DNA of 64,000 nucleotides from Clostridia bacterium (GCA_910576205.1 CAJTHL010000014.1:62001-126000); one strand, 5' to 3'; positions 25,679 to 34,613 are shown, counted from the first letter of the stretch. The notes: generated by a model from the sequence alone, not told the origin. Numbers and translations are program-made.

Positions 25679-26860
25679 TTAACGGATACGGAACTGGCTG
25701 ATAAGCTGCATTGCGGAGATCACAAGGTCTGTGGATTCCACCTGTCTTTACATCCTGGAGAGAACGGCCAATCAGCGAGCTGGTGTCTCTTGCGGCTTCC
25801 GCAGACTTGGCGGCAAGGTTCCGGACTTCGTCGGATACCACGGAAAAGCCTTTTCCTGCTTCACCGGCCCGGGCAGCCTCAACGGCCGCATTTAAGGAAA
25901 GGATGTTTGTCTGAAAAGCGATATCTTCGATGGTTTTAATGATACCGACAATCTGGCCGGAGATTTGTCAATATTCCTTGTGGCGGTAATCAGCCGCCCC
26001 ACCTTTGTATCTGCTTCAGCCGCATAGCCTGTGGCCTGGGTAACCAGGTCGCTGGCATTGCCGCAGCGGACAGCGCTGTTCTGAATCTGGGCTGTGATAT
26101 CCGTGACGTTTGATACAATCCCGTTGATGGATTCTTTTTGCAGCATAGTGCCCTGGGACAGGGCCTGGGCGCCTGCGGATACTCTTAAGACTTTCAGCCA
26201 GGACTTTGAAATCACCAATATAATAGGATTCGTTTTTGGATACGTCCACGGCAATATTTCCGTCGGCCATTTCCCCCAGAATCCGGTCGATATCATTGAT
26301 GGTTTTTCTGAGACAGTCGCATACATGATGAATTGTCTGGGCAATCATGCCAATTTCGTCTGTCCTGCCAACGAAAGGCTCCAGCTTCTGGCCGGCGGTC
26401 AGTTCCAGGTTGCCAAGACGGCTGATGGCATGTTCCATAACCATTAATTCCCGGCCTTCCTGGTATAGAATAAACAGTGTGACAAGCATAATGACCAGGG
26501 CCACAAGGGCGTACAGGATACCTATTGTAATGCGTACAGTCATCACTTCACCGTAGACTTCAGCCGCGTTATCCCGCACCATGAAAACCCGGTTCCGGTC
26601 TTTCAGATACTTGTAGACGACAAGCTGCTTTACTCCGTTTTCATCCCGGTAAGAATAGGTGCCTGCCTGGGTGTTCCCGTCTGCCCCAACGCATCCAATA
26701 ATTTCCAGATAGCCCTTGTCGCTTGTCTCCTGGTTTAACAGCTCCTCATTTTCATGATAGAGATAGGTGCCGGTTTCCGCATTTAATAACACGTATTCAC
26801 TGTTGGGCAGTCCCTTGATGTAATACATCCATTAACTGGCTGGCATAAACGCCGGTATAA
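25679..26860 (-). pseudogene. Methyl-accepting chemotaxis protein, multiply frameshifted
   Basis: Fragments of one chemoreceptor can be read in several frames. They give an extracellular sensor piece (LLNAETGTYLYHENEELLNQE), a membrane helix (ILYALVALVIMLVTLFILY), a HAMP region (MAQTIHHV-like, then EMADGNIAVDVSKNES) and signalling-domain pieces ([21 protein letters not shown]). The frame changes near 26820, 26200, 25960 and 25745. The usual ~100 residues after the hairpin tip are missing before the final [14 protein letters not shown]. The N terminus is also absent. It was a transmembrane chemoreceptor and is now clearly non-functional. The intact terminator downstream remains. Confidence 0.85.
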
Positions 26861-27014
26861 AGAATTGATTTGCGTATATTTATACACATAAGCTATGCTT
26901 ACCGGCACAGAAAAGCAGTCGTCAGAAATATAGTTGTGGGGCTTCCCCAAATATGTTATACTAAAGAAAAATAATGTCTGGAGCATGTTCGGAAGATAAA
27001 AGGGGGAGCTTGAA

Positions 27015-27662
27015 ATGAAAAAAAGATGGGGATATATAGGGTTAACGATCCTGCTGGGACTTGGACTTACGGGATGCGAGGCGCCGCCAACGGATGGCAG
27101 CAGGCTGCCCAGATATTCTTACGATGAACTGCAGGGGGACTTGTGGGACGACTGGGGCGGCTGGGATGATTTTGACGGTCCGGAGGATGACAGGGACAAT
27201 TTTGACGGCTGGGATGATGACTACGGGGATTTTTACAATACGGGCGGCCTGGGAGATACCATGGAGAATGTATTCTTTAACTTCCGGGTAGAGGAGGCGG
27301 CCCTGGTGGAATCCTATGCGGGGTATGAGCCGGGGGAGGACTCTGTGCTGGTGGATGTCACCATAGACCTGGAAAATACATTCTGGGAAGCGATTCCCAT
27401 GTACAATTCGGATTTTATGCTCCAGTGGGGGGATGAATCCGGGGAATACGGCTATGGGCTTTCGGAGCTTGCCGAGGTCAGCCCGGATGTAATGCCGGAG
27501 GCCTTTTACCTGGAGGTCGAGGAGCAGGCAAGGTTCCATATGATCTATGAGGTGCCCCGGGGCGGGAAAGAATACAGCCTCATTTATCTGGAGGAATATG
27601 ACGACGGCTCCATAGGCGATATTTATTTTGTAGACTTTAAGCCGGAGAGCCGGGAACTGTAG
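27015..27662 (+). CDS. Putative lipoprotein
   Basis: A 215-residue secreted lipoprotein. The signal peptide is MKKRWGYIGLTILLGLGLTGC, with lipobox LTGC and Cys21 as the anchor. A low-complexity Asp/Gly/Trp-rich linker follows (residues about 38-72). The C-terminal ~130 residues look like an immunoglobulin-like beta domain of the type found in Firmicute lipoproteins (DSVLVDVTIDLENTFWEAIPMYNSDFMLQ). Start 27015 follows GGGGGAG. A promoter-like TATACT lies at about 26957. Function unknown. It is convergent with the NUDIX gene. Confidence 0.8.
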   Translation: MKKRWGYIGLTILLGLGLTGCEAPPTDGSRLPRYSYDELQGDLWDDWGGWDDFDGPEDDRDNFDGWDDDYGDFYNTGGLGDTMENVFFNFRVEEAALVESYAGYEPGEDSVLVDVTIDLENTFWEAIPMYNSDFMLQWGDESGEYGYGLSELAEVSPDVMPEAFYLEVEEQARFHMIYEVPRGGKEYSLIYLEEYDDGSIGDIYFVDFKPESREL

Positions 27663-27678
27663 GGCAGAAATCCTGCCC

Positions 27679-28179
27679 TTATACAGTCTGTAACCTGGAA
27701 AAAACGTCCATTAAGAGCCTCTGGGCGACGCTGCCCTCCCGCATGCGGGGCAGGGCCTCCTCATAGGTAAACCAGCGGGCGCTGTCTACTTCGCAGGAAA
27801 GGGAAAACTCCGCTTTTTTCACCTGGGCGGCAAAACCCAGCATAAGGAGCCCCTTTTCTGCCATGGGATAGCTGTCTATGTAGCTTAGGGATATCACATC
27901 AAGTCCCAGCTCTTCCTTTATTTCCCGGTGGGCGGAGTCCTCCGCACGTTCTCCCGGTTTCATATAGCCCGCCACACAGACATAGTTTTCTGTGGATACA
28001 TAGCCCTGGCGGATAAGGGCAATCTCCCGGTATTCATTGACTACCAGGTTGATTGTGCAGGTATAGAAGGTGGGAAACAAGGGTTTTTCGCAGGCAGTAC
28101 ACCAGGGGGTGGGGCCTTCGTCCCCGATTTCTTTTAAGATAAGCTTCGTTCCACAGTGGGGGCAGTATGTAAATTTCAT
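27679..28179 (-). CDS. NUDIX hydrolase with N-terminal zinc ribbon (NudC-like)
   Basis: A 166-residue NUDIX protein. An N-terminal four-cysteine zinc ribbon is visible (YCPHCGTKL and WCTACEKPL), followed by the NUDIX box (GYMKPGERAEDSAHREIKEELGL). Zinc ribbon plus NUDIX box is the layout of NAD+ diphosphatase/decapping NudC, though this protein is shorter than E. coli NudC and lacks its N-terminal domain. It probably hydrolyses NAD(H) or another nucleoside diphosphate compound. A short hairpin (GGGCAG/CTGCCC) lies at the convergent 3' end. Confidence 0.88.
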   Translation of the reverse strand: MKFTYCPHCGTKLILKEIGDEGPTPWCTACEKPLFPTFYTCTINLVVNEYREIALIRQGYVSTENYVCVAGYMKPGERAEDSAHREIKEELGLDVISLSYIDSYPMAEKGLLMLGFAAQVKKAEFSLSCEVDSARWFTYEEALPRMREGSVAQRLLMDVFSRLQTV

Positions 28180-28373
28180 GGGTGATCTCCTTTAGGGTTC
28201 TATCTTCTGAATGTCTGGCCTCAGCTGACAAAGCCGGGTATATCCCGGACTGCTGAGAGTATAAGTATATCATGAAATCCAGGGTATTTCCATGGGTATC
28301 CCGGTAAAAATCCGAAATTCTATCCCAAAAGTCCGATAAAAAATGCATATATTTGAAATTTTCTTTCCCGGTA

Positions 28374-28428
28374 TTGACAACCATATACTACTGTGGTAGT
28401 ATATGGTTGCAGAAACTACTGTAGTAGT
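28374..28428 (+). promoter_or_regulatory. blaI-blaR1 promoter with two BlaI-type operators
   Basis: -35 TTGACA (28374-28379), 17-base spacer, -10 TAGTAT (28397-28402). Operator 1 (28381-28406) has perfect 11-bp arms (CCATATACTAC / GTAGTATATGG) around TGTG and covers the spacer and the -10. Operator 2 is ACTACTGTAGTAGT (28415-28428), just upstream of the ribosome site. Both share the CTAC-TGTR-GTAG core typical of BlaI/MecI sites. This predicts autorepression. Confidence 0.88.
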
Positions 28429-28447
28429 ATAAGGAGGCCGGAAATAT

Positions 28448-28807
28448 ATGGATGTGAAGCTTTATGATTCGGAACTGAAGGTGATGGATGTGCTGTGGCG
28501 GGAAGGGGATGCCACGGCAAAGCATATTTCAACCGTGCTGGCGGATGAGGTGGGATGGAATGTAAATACCACCTACACCCTTATTAAGCGCTGTATCAAA
28601 AAGGGGGCTATTGAGCGCTCGGAGCCGGGTTTTAAGTGTCATGCGCTGATTGCCAAGGAAGAGGTGCAGGAGGCCAGGACCGACGAGCTCATTAATAAAA
28701 TTTATGACGGCTCCGCGGATAAGCTCTTTGCGGCCCTGCTGGGCAAGAAGAAGCTGTCCCGGGAGCAGATCGAAAAGCTGAAACAGATTGTGGAAGACCT
28801 GGAGTGA
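28448..28807 (+). CDS. BlaI/MecI/CopY-family transcriptional repressor
   Basis: A 119-residue winged-helix repressor. The N terminus (LYDSELKVMDVLWREGDATAKHI) and recognition region (GWNVNTTYTLIKRCIKKGAIERS) are typical of BlaI/MecI. The C-terminal dimerisation region (LFAALLGKKKLSREQIEKLKQIVE) is also typical. In known systems it is cleaved when the membrane peptidase BlaR1/MecR1 is activated. Two matching operators lie in its own promoter. It is followed directly by the BlaR1-type gene; the two form an operon. No beta-lactamase gene is adjacent, so the signal may be another cell-wall stress. Confidence 0.93.
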   Translation: MDVKLYDSELKVMDVLWREGDATAKHISTVLADEVGWNVNTTYTLIKRCIKKGAIERSEPGFKCHALIAKEEVQEARTDELINKIYDGSADKLFAALLGKKKLSREQIEKLKQIVEDLE

Positions 28808-28811
28808 GGTG

Positions 28812-31800
28812 ATGGGTATGAGTTTATGGCAGATGAGTTTTTCCGGGAGTATTCTGATTCTTGTGATTCTGGCCATTCGCGGCCTGTCTGCAAACCGGAT
28901 TCCTCCAAAGGTGTTTCCTGTGTTGTGGGCCGTGGCAGCCCTGCGTCTGGCGGTTCCCTTCGGGACGCCGTCCCCCTTCAGCGTCTACACTTTACTGGGG
29001 CAGAACGACTCTGTGATGAATGTACTGGAGAATGCGCATATGCTGGAGCTGCTTCCCCTGGAGGATGGAAGGGCAGGGTCAGATGCTTTGGGGCAGGAAG
29101 AACCCAGGATAAAAGGAGACGCCGCTGGGTACACCAAAGGCGAAGCGTGGGATAACAATGTTGGAAACGCAGGTAAAGGAAGCGTTGCTGGGAACGCAGG
29201 AGCTGAAACGGAAAATATTTCCAGATATGCAGCCAGTATAACAGAGGAAAAGGATGTGGAGCGGACACAAAGCGGCAAAGGGGAAAGCGTTTCGGATATC
29301 TCTGGCTTTGATGGGGAAAAGGCCGGAAATTTATTCCGCCTCTGGAACATGATTTGGGCGGCCGGAACATTTTTGGCCACAGTCAGTTTTTCCTTCACCT
29401 ACCTGCGATGCCGGAGAGAATTTGCCTCCTCGCTGCCTGTGGAGCATTTGGCGGCGCAGGAATGGCTGGGGAGCCATAGGCTGAGACGCCCGGTTGTAAT
29501 TCGCAGCAGCGGGTGTATCCCGGCGCCGCTTACCTACGGGGTGCTTCGTCCGGTGATTCTGGTGCCCTCTGGGTTTGACTGGGAGGATACACAGAGTCTG
29601 TGCTATGTGCTGGAACATGAATTTGTTCATATACAGCGGTTGGATGCCCTTGCCAAGCTGGCCATGACAGGCATCTTGTGCGTACACTGGTTTAATCCTC
29701 TGGTGTGGGTGATGTATGTGCTGTTTAACCGGGATCTGGAGCTTACCTGCGACGCGGCGGTGATTCACAGATTCGGACTGGAATCAAGGGTGGATTATGC
29801 GCATACGCTGATTTATATGGAGGAGAAAAGGAGCGGGTTTCTGCCTCTTTATAACGGATTTGGAAAGTACGGCGTGGAGGAGCGGATACGGGCCATTATG
29901 AAGTCTGGCAGGACCTCTATAGCGGCGGCTCTGGCAGCTGTGTGCCTGGTTCTGGTGGCAGTAGGGGCGTTTGCAACCCCGGCCATGGAAAAGAATCCCC
30001 GTAAATTTCTGACAGCCATTCCAGGCGGGGATTTTACCCAGGAGGAGAGCCGCAAGCTCTTTGACCTGTGGATAGAGGATTATGAGGAAATGAGGATTTC
30101 CCAGTACCGGGACCTTATGCTTAAAACAATGGATGCACCGGGGTACGGTGACTTATGCTCCCGTCTTTCGGAGACAGAACTGGTTTACGAGATGCCGGAG
30201 GGGGATAAGGCGGATGCGCTGGAGGAATACCTGGACTATTTCCATTTTGTCTTGATGCCCCTTACGGCCGATCAGTGGGAGAACCGGGAGTTTTCGGATT
30301 GTGTGACTACAGAATTTCCGTTTCCGGCGGACAACGCGATCCTGGAATATGTTGTCAGCCTTCATGTTTCTGATGGGAATCGTCTGACTGTGGAGGAATA
30401 TGCCCGGGTGCATGTGGAGGTAAAGGAGGCCTTAAGGGAGTTTCTGCAGGGGAAAACCGTTGGGGAGCTTCGGGATGGAGAGGAGATGGTGAGGGCCGTC
30501 CATGGGGAGTTTGATCGGGTATCGTCCCAGGAGAGCACAGACAGTCTGGAGGTTTCCGTCACCGGCATATTCCAGCCTCTTGGAGGCTATGGAGAATCGG
30601 AGGCGCTGCTTTATAAACAGATCGGGCAGCAAATCCGCAGGCAATGGGAAGAGGCGCTGGCGCCCTTTGTGCCTTTTGGCCTGTCTTATGAGTTTAGGGA
30701 GGACTGGGGACAGGACGGCCTGGAAATCACCATGTATTACCAGGGCCAGGAGGTTAAAGGTATTTTTGACGAGGAAACGGGGGCATGGATTTCTGAGCAC
30801 GCCGGAAATACCACATATTCCTCCAACGCAGTGGAACTGATAACCGTATATGAAAACGGGAAACTGGCCGGGCTCAGGCTGGCTTCAGAGGAAGAGCAGC
30901 AGATGTGGGAGGAACAGCGCAACGCAGTGAGCCGCCAGAGGGAGGCGCAGTGGGGGCAGACGGTTTCAAAGGAAAATGAGGAACAGGAGCCGCGCATGTT
31001 TCCCCATGGAGCAAAGGAGGACTACGACTCCCTGCTGGCTCTTAAAACGAAAGATTACCAGAGTATGACCCTGGAAAAATTTAACGGTCTTGTGCTGGAC
31101 TGGTGTAACGAGGACTATGAGCGCATGGAGGCCATTGGCGAAGACGCGGCCAGAAATGAATGCCAGGTATCCCTAACGGCGGAGGAGAAGGATTTTGTGG
31201 CACTTACCTTTTCCCTGTCCAGGGAGGAAAACCGCTGTATGGTGGAAAGCCTGCAAACAGGAAAGGCCCGGAAGGATCCCCAGGTGGACGGGGGACGCCT
31301 CACCAGACAGGCGGCGGACGGCATAGGCTGGTGCTGCCTGGATTATGGATTCACCTATCATATCGCGGATGAAAAATCCGTTACCGTGGGAGAGCGGGAC
31401 CGCTGCGTGGGTGCCATGCTGGCGGAAATAAGAGGATTCTGGCAGAATACCAGCGTGGAAGAGCTGGTGGGACTTAAAGGACCCCAGGTGGCAGAACGGT
31501 TCCGGGAGATGGCTTCCAGGTGCGGAAGCAGACAGGTGGAAATCCGGGTGGATGAGGAGAGGATCCATTTTGACAAAACAGGGGCGGCCTGGGAGAATGC
31601 TGAAAAGCAACAAAATGTTGTCTTTGAATGGGTGGAGCTTATGGAGTATGAGGACACCGGCTGGCCTTATTTTGCCCACAGCCTGGTAAACAATACAGAC
31701 AAAACCATTACGGAAATCCAGTACTGTATGCTGGCATATGACGGTGAGGGGAATCCGCTTGAGCTATACTGGAATTTCCTGGATTCCCAAAAGGAGCATA

Positions 31801-32096
31801 GCTATGAAAACCTGGTGACAACGGGGGATGTTTCTATCTGGCCTCACGAGAGATGGGGGAGTGAGGGGGGATGGAACCTGTATGATGGCCCCAGGATGCC
31901 GGAATGGCCCAGGGTGGGAGACGGCGGCGCGAACCAGGCGGTCTATGGGATTTACGCCATTAGGCAGATTACCTTTGGGGACGGTACGGTGTGGAAAAAT
32001 GAAGCTTATGAAGGCTGGCTTGAGGCCTACCGGGGAAAGCGGATTCCGGTGGGGGAGCTGGAGAGCTATTATCCTTATAAGGTGAAAACAGAATAG
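28812..32096 (+). CDS. BlaR1/MecR1-type M56 metallopeptidase with very long C-terminal extension
   Basis: About 1094 residues, nearly twice the usual BlaR1 length. The N-terminal part has membrane helices and the M56 zinc site: HEFVH near residue 270 (VLEHEFVHIQRLDAL), followed by NRDLELTCDAAV. A low-complexity linker rich in Gly, Ala and Glu sits at about 80-170. A further helix (AALAAVCLVLVAVGAFATP, about residue 380) is followed by ~700 extracytoplasmic residues with no penicillin-binding domain (no SxxK/SxN/KTG set seen). This region holds several NTF2/Ig-like-looking segments and ends YYPYKVKTE. It should sense an unknown signal and cleave the adjacent BlaI. The start may be 28812 or 28818. 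Confidence 0.85.
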   Translation: MGMSLWQMSFSGSILILVILAIRGLSANRIPPKVFPVLWAVAALRLAVPFGTPSPFSVYTLLGQNDSVMNVLENAHMLELLPLEDGRAGSDALGQEEPRIKGDAAGYTKGEAWDNNVGNAGKGSVAGNAGAETENISRYAASITEEKDVERTQSGKGESVSDISGFDGEKAGNLFRLWNMIWAAGTFLATVSFSFTYLRCRREFASSLPVEHLAAQEWLGSHRLRRPVVIRSSGCIPAPLTYGVLRPVILVPSGFDWEDTQSLCYVLEHEFVHIQRLDALAKLAMTGILCVHWFNPLVWVMYVLFNRDLELTCDAAVIHRFGLESRVDYAHTLIYMEEKRSGFLPLYNGFGKYGVEERIRAIMKSGRTSIAAALAAVCLVLVAVGAFATPAMEKNPRKFLTAIPGGDFTQEESRKLFDLWIEDYEEMRISQYRDLMLKTMDAPGYGDLCSRLSETELVYEMPEGDKADALEEYLDYFHFVLMPLTADQWENREFSDCVTTEFPFPADNAILEYVVSLHVSDGNRLTVEEYARVHVEVKEALREFLQGKTVGELRDGEEMVRAVHGEFDRVSSQESTDSLEVSVTGIFQPLGGYGESEALLYKQIGQQIRRQWEEALAPFVPFGLSYEFREDWGQDGLEITMYYQGQEVKGIFDEETGAWISEHAGNTTYSSNAVELITVYENGKLAGLRLASEEEQQMWEEQRNAVSRQREAQWGQTVSKENEEQEPRMFPHGAKEDYDSLLALKTKDYQSMTLEKFNGLVLDWCNEDYERMEAIGEDAARNECQVSLTAEEKDFVALTFSLSREENRCMVESLQTGKARKDPQVDGGRLTRQAADGIGWCCLDYGFTYHIADEKSVTVGERDRCVGAMLAEIRGFWQNTSVEELVGLKGPQVAERFREMASRCGSRQVEIRVDEERIHFDKTGAAWENAEKQQNVVFEWVELMEYEDTGWPYFAHSLVNNTDKTITEIQYCMLAYDGEGNPLELYWNFLDSQKEHSYENLVTTGDVSIWPHERWGSEGGWNLYDGPRMPEWPRVGDGGANQAVYGIYAIRQITFGDGTVWKNEAYEGWLEAYRGKRIPVGELESYYPYKVKTE

Positions 32097-32198
32097 CCCT
32101 GGGAAAGGAATAATGAAATCCTGGATTTTGCCGGACAGGGCAGGATTTGCGTTAAGGAGCGCGCCCGGAATATCCGGGCAGATTAAGGAGGCGCATTT

Positions 32199-32873
32199 AT
32201 GGAACCAACAGATTTTGAACCGGTTTACAGAGAATATTTTCCCTTCTGGGACAAAATTCCGCCTGGGGAAAGGGCGTATATCTGCCAGAATTCCTACACC
32301 ATTACCTACCCAAAGGGAAAGAATATCCACGACGGCAACGAGTGCTCCGGCGTATTTCTTGTCCGCAAGGGAAGCCTCAGGCTCTATATAATGTCGGAGG
32401 AGGGAAAGGATATTACTTTGTACCGGCTTCACAGGGGCGATATTTGTATGCTGTCCGCATCCTGCGTACTGGAGGCCATTACGTTTGACGTGTTTATTGA
32501 TGCGGAGGAGGACAGCGGGTGCTATGTTATCGGCGGCCCTGCCTTTGCAGCGGTATCGGAGCGCTGCACGGATATTAAGATATTTGCTTTGGAGATGGCT
32601 GTGAGCCGTTTTTCGGATGTTATGTGGGTGATGCAGCAGATTCTTTTTATGAGCATGGACCGGAGGCTTGCTGTTTTCCTCTCCGATGAGTGCGCCAGAA
32701 CCGGCTCTGATACCATTTTGCTGACTCACGGACAGATTGCCCGCTATATGGGGTCTGCCCGTGAGGTGGTGTCCAGGATGCTGAAATATTTTGCCAATGA
32801 GGGAATTGTGGAGGTTTCCCGCAAGGGCGTTAAAATCCTTGACAGGAAGCGCCTGCATGAGCTGGCTTTCTGA
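32199..32873 (+). CDS. Crp/Fnr-family transcriptional regulator
   Basis: A 224-residue regulator. The N-terminal beta-barrel effector domain (about 20-130) includes GNECSGVFLVRKGSLRLYIMSEEGKDITLYRLHRGDICML. A long dimerisation helix follows, then a C-terminal HTH_Crp domain (LTHGQIARYMGSAREVVSRMLKYF). There are only two cysteines in the sensing part (ICMLSASC) and no Fnr-type cluster motif. ATG 32199 follows AAGGAGG. It faces Fe-S protein genes on the opposite strand, and a remnant of hcp lies 3.5 kb away. A role in nitrosative or redox response, as for HcpR, is an inference. Confidence 0.9.
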   Translation: MEPTDFEPVYREYFPFWDKIPPGERAYICQNSYTITYPKGKNIHDGNECSGVFLVRKGSLRLYIMSEEGKDITLYRLHRGDICMLSASCVLEAITFDVFIDAEEDSGCYVIGGPAFAAVSERCTDIKIFALEMAVSRFSDVMWVMQQILFMSMDRRLAVFLSDECARTGSDTILLTHGQIARYMGSAREVVSRMLKYFANEGIVEVSRKGVKILDRKRLHELAF

Positions 32874-32886
32874 ATAGGGCCTGCGG

Positions 32887-33477
32887 TTATTTCCGGGGAG
32901 AACCCGCGTTTCTGGCCTTACAGATAAGCTGCGTCATGGTGCCCATGGGGCAGTATACGCACCAGGAGCGGGGCTTGAACAGAAGCATGGTGACAAAGCC
33001 CAGCACGGTGGAGGTGAGCATAACGCTGTAAAAGCCGAAGGCAAACTGCGCCACGCCGTCGGAAAACAGGGTTCCGTGATAGGCCCAGTGCCAGGGCAGT
33101 TTAAAAGTCCACAGCAGGGTTATGGCCATGCCCAGATCTTTTACACCGGCAAACACCAGATAAGTATTCCACAGCATGAGAAAGAACATGGCAAAGAAAA
33201 AGATCAGAAACCCATATCGGAAATAGGAAGATTTCATCCATCCGGGGATATCCTTTTTGCGGGAGAGCCCGAACCGGCCGCCCACCAGGGAGAATAACTG
33301 CCCTCTTCCGCAGTATTTGTTGCAGTAAGCCTTGCTGCCTTTTAGGATTGCGATCAGCAGCGGGATAAAAAAGCAGAGAAGTCCCAGCCAGGCAAAGAGA
33401 ATATTGAAAAATCCCAGAATCAGATAGGTGAGTGAAAATATCCACAGGTAATCATACCATTTCTTTTTTCCTTTCAT
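32887..33477 (-). CDS. NapH-like membrane protein with cysteine motifs
   Basis: A 196-residue membrane protein with about five helices. It has two cysteine pairs, YCNKYCGRG and WCVYCPMGTMTQ, as in the NapH/NosR/CcoG-type 4Fe-4S membrane family, though the ferredoxin domain is not part of this polypeptide. That part is encoded by the preceding gene, whose stop overlaps this start (ATGA). Together they may move electrons between a membrane donor and a soluble partner. The start at 33477 follows GGAGGTGACGGAGC. Partner and physiological role unknown. Confidence 0.8.
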   Translation of the reverse strand: MKGKKKWYDYLWIFSLTYLILGFFNILFAWLGLLCFFIPLLIAILKGSKAYCNKYCGRGQLFSLVGGRFGLSRKKDIPGWMKSSYFRYGFLIFFFAMFFLMLWNTYLVFAGVKDLGMAITLLWTFKLPWHWAYHGTLFSDGVAQFAFGFYSVMLTSTVLGFVTMLLFKPRSWCVYCPMGTMTQLICKARNAGSPRK

Positions 33478-33671
33478 TGCTCCGTCACCTCCAATGTAAT
33501 TACGCTGGCAGGACATTCCTTTGCGCATTTTCCACAGCCCACGCAGAGCTCCCTGCTGATTTCGGCGCAGATGCCCCTGGGAACAGCAATAGCCCCTTTG
33601 GGACAGACTTTTACGCAGCATCCGCAGGCAACGCATTCCCGGACGCTTACAACCGCTTTTCGTTTTGCCAT
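33474..33671 (-). CDS. 2x[4Fe-4S] ferredoxin
   Basis: A 65-residue bacterial-type ferredoxin with two complete cluster motifs, CVACGCCVKVCP and CVGCGKCAKECP. The start at 33671 follows AGGAGGCGG on the minus strand. It overlaps by four bases with the NapH-like gene, so the two are co-translated. Likely electron carrier for the membrane protein. Confidence 0.92.
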   Translation of the reverse strand: MAKRKAVVSVRECVACGCCVKVCPKGAIAVPRGICAEISRELCVGCGKCAKECPASVITLEVTEQ

Positions 33672-33843
33672 AACAAACCGCCTCCTGTTTTTTATGGCCC
33701 CGCATGTTATGTTGACACGCCTTAGGGGCCGCTTGGAATACATAATACAACAGAAAGCTTTTCTGTTCAGTGACAAAGTCACAGGAGGAGCAGATCCGAG
33801 GGCAGGCAGAGAGTGTGTCCTGCTTTTTCGTTTATTTTCAGAC

Positions 33844-33888
33844 TTGCAATCCGGATAGAATTCCTGTATAATGAGAGCGTGCACTTGC
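33844..33888 (+). promoter_or_regulatory. Promoter and operator of the tetR gene
   Basis: -35 TTGCAA (33844-33849), 17-base spacer, -10 TATAAT (33867-33872). The motif AGCGTGCACTTGC lies at 33876-33888, over the expected start of transcription. The same 13-mer with one change recurs at 34601-34613 downstream of the gene, suggesting it is the TetR operator. Confidence 0.7.
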
Positions 33889-33925
33889 ATGTGTGGGGAG
33901 CCTGGATGATATCGGGCAGAAAGTC

Positions 33926-34555
33926 ATGGAATGGGATGCTTTGGATGATACCATTTGGAAAATCATGGGAGGGAATACCTTGGACGATACCAGTCAGAAA
34001 ATTATTGACGCGGCCATGGCCCTGATACGGGACAAGGGATATGTGGCCACCACCACAAAGGAGATCGCCAGGGCCGCCGGCGTCAACGAGTGTACTCTGT
34101 TCCGCAAATTTGGAAGCAAAAAGGAGATTGTGCTGGAGGGCGTAAACCAGGCGGGATGGAGGGCGGATGTCACACCGGAGATCTTTCAGAATGTGAAATG
34201 GGAGCTGGGGGCGGATATGGAAATGTTTATGAGGGCCTACATGGACAGGATGACGCCGGACTTTGTCAATCTGTCCATTGGACTTCGCGCGCCGCAGCTG
34301 TATGAGGAGACAGCTCCCTTTATTATGAAGGTTCCACAGGCTTTTTTGTCCTCCTTCACAGGATATCTGGAGAAAATGCGCCAGATGGGGAAAATACCGG
34401 AGGCGGATTTCGACGCTCTGGCCATGACCCTTTTCTCCGCTACATTTGGGTATGTTTTTCTGAGGGCGTCCTTTGGGGAGGAGCTTTCAAAGGTGGAAAA
34501 GGAGGCCTATATCAGGAACACTGTGCAGGTATTTTTAAAAGGACTGGCACAATAA
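33926..34555 (+). CDS. TetR/AcrR-family transcriptional regulator with triplicated start region
   Basis: About 209 residues. An N-terminal TetR helix-turn-helix is present (IIDAAMALIRDKGYVATTTKEIARAAGVNECTLFRKFGSK) with a ligand-binding C-terminal half. The 5' end is peculiar: three in-frame tandem units, each opening with a possible start codon (GTG 33893, ATG 33926, ATG 33965). They encode MGSLDDIGQKV, MEWDALDDTIWKI and MGGNTLDDTSQKI before the first HTH helix. None has a strong ribosome site; 33965 gives the most typical TetR N terminus. The nearby repeated motif implies autorepression and control of the next gene. Ligand unknown. Confidence 0.87.
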   Translation: MEWDALDDTIWKIMGGNTLDDTSQKIIDAAMALIRDKGYVATTTKEIARAAGVNECTLFRKFGSKKEIVLEGVNQAGWRADVTPEIFQNVKWELGADMEMFMRAYMDRMTPDFVNLSIGLRAPQLYEETAPFIMKVPQAFLSSFTGYLEKMRQMGKIPEADFDALAMTLFSATFGYVFLRASFGEELSKVEKEAYIRNTVQVFLKGLAQ

Positions 34556-34559
34556 AAAA

Positions 34560-34613
34560 GGCGCCGCCTTATGGGGCGCCAAAAAAACTCCCTGCATGCA
34601 AGCGTGTACTTGC
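34560..34613 (+). promoter_or_regulatory. Hairpin and second copy of the putative TetR operator
   Basis: GGCGCC at 34560-34565 pairs with GGCGCC at 34575-34580. The stem has A-runs on both sides, so a T-run follows it only on the minus strand. AGCGTGTACTTGC at 34601-34613 repeats the motif over the tetR promoter with one mismatch, within the near-palindrome GCAAGCGTGTACTTGC (34598-34613). No clear -10 follows. Confidence 0.5.

Noticed and set aside
27663..27680. Terminator between the lipoprotein and NUDIX genes
   Set aside because: There is a 6-bp hairpin (GGGCAG/CTGCCC) but no T-run on either side, so it was not listed as a terminator.
31764..32858. 364-codon minus-strand open frame
   Set aside because: Spans the end of the BlaR1-type gene and the Crp/Fnr gene on the opposite strand. 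No start signal or domain.
32887..33750. 287-codon version of the NapH-like protein
   Set aside because: The extra N-terminal part is the ferredoxin gene read in the wrong phase. The ATG at 33477 with GGAGG gives a normal membrane protein.
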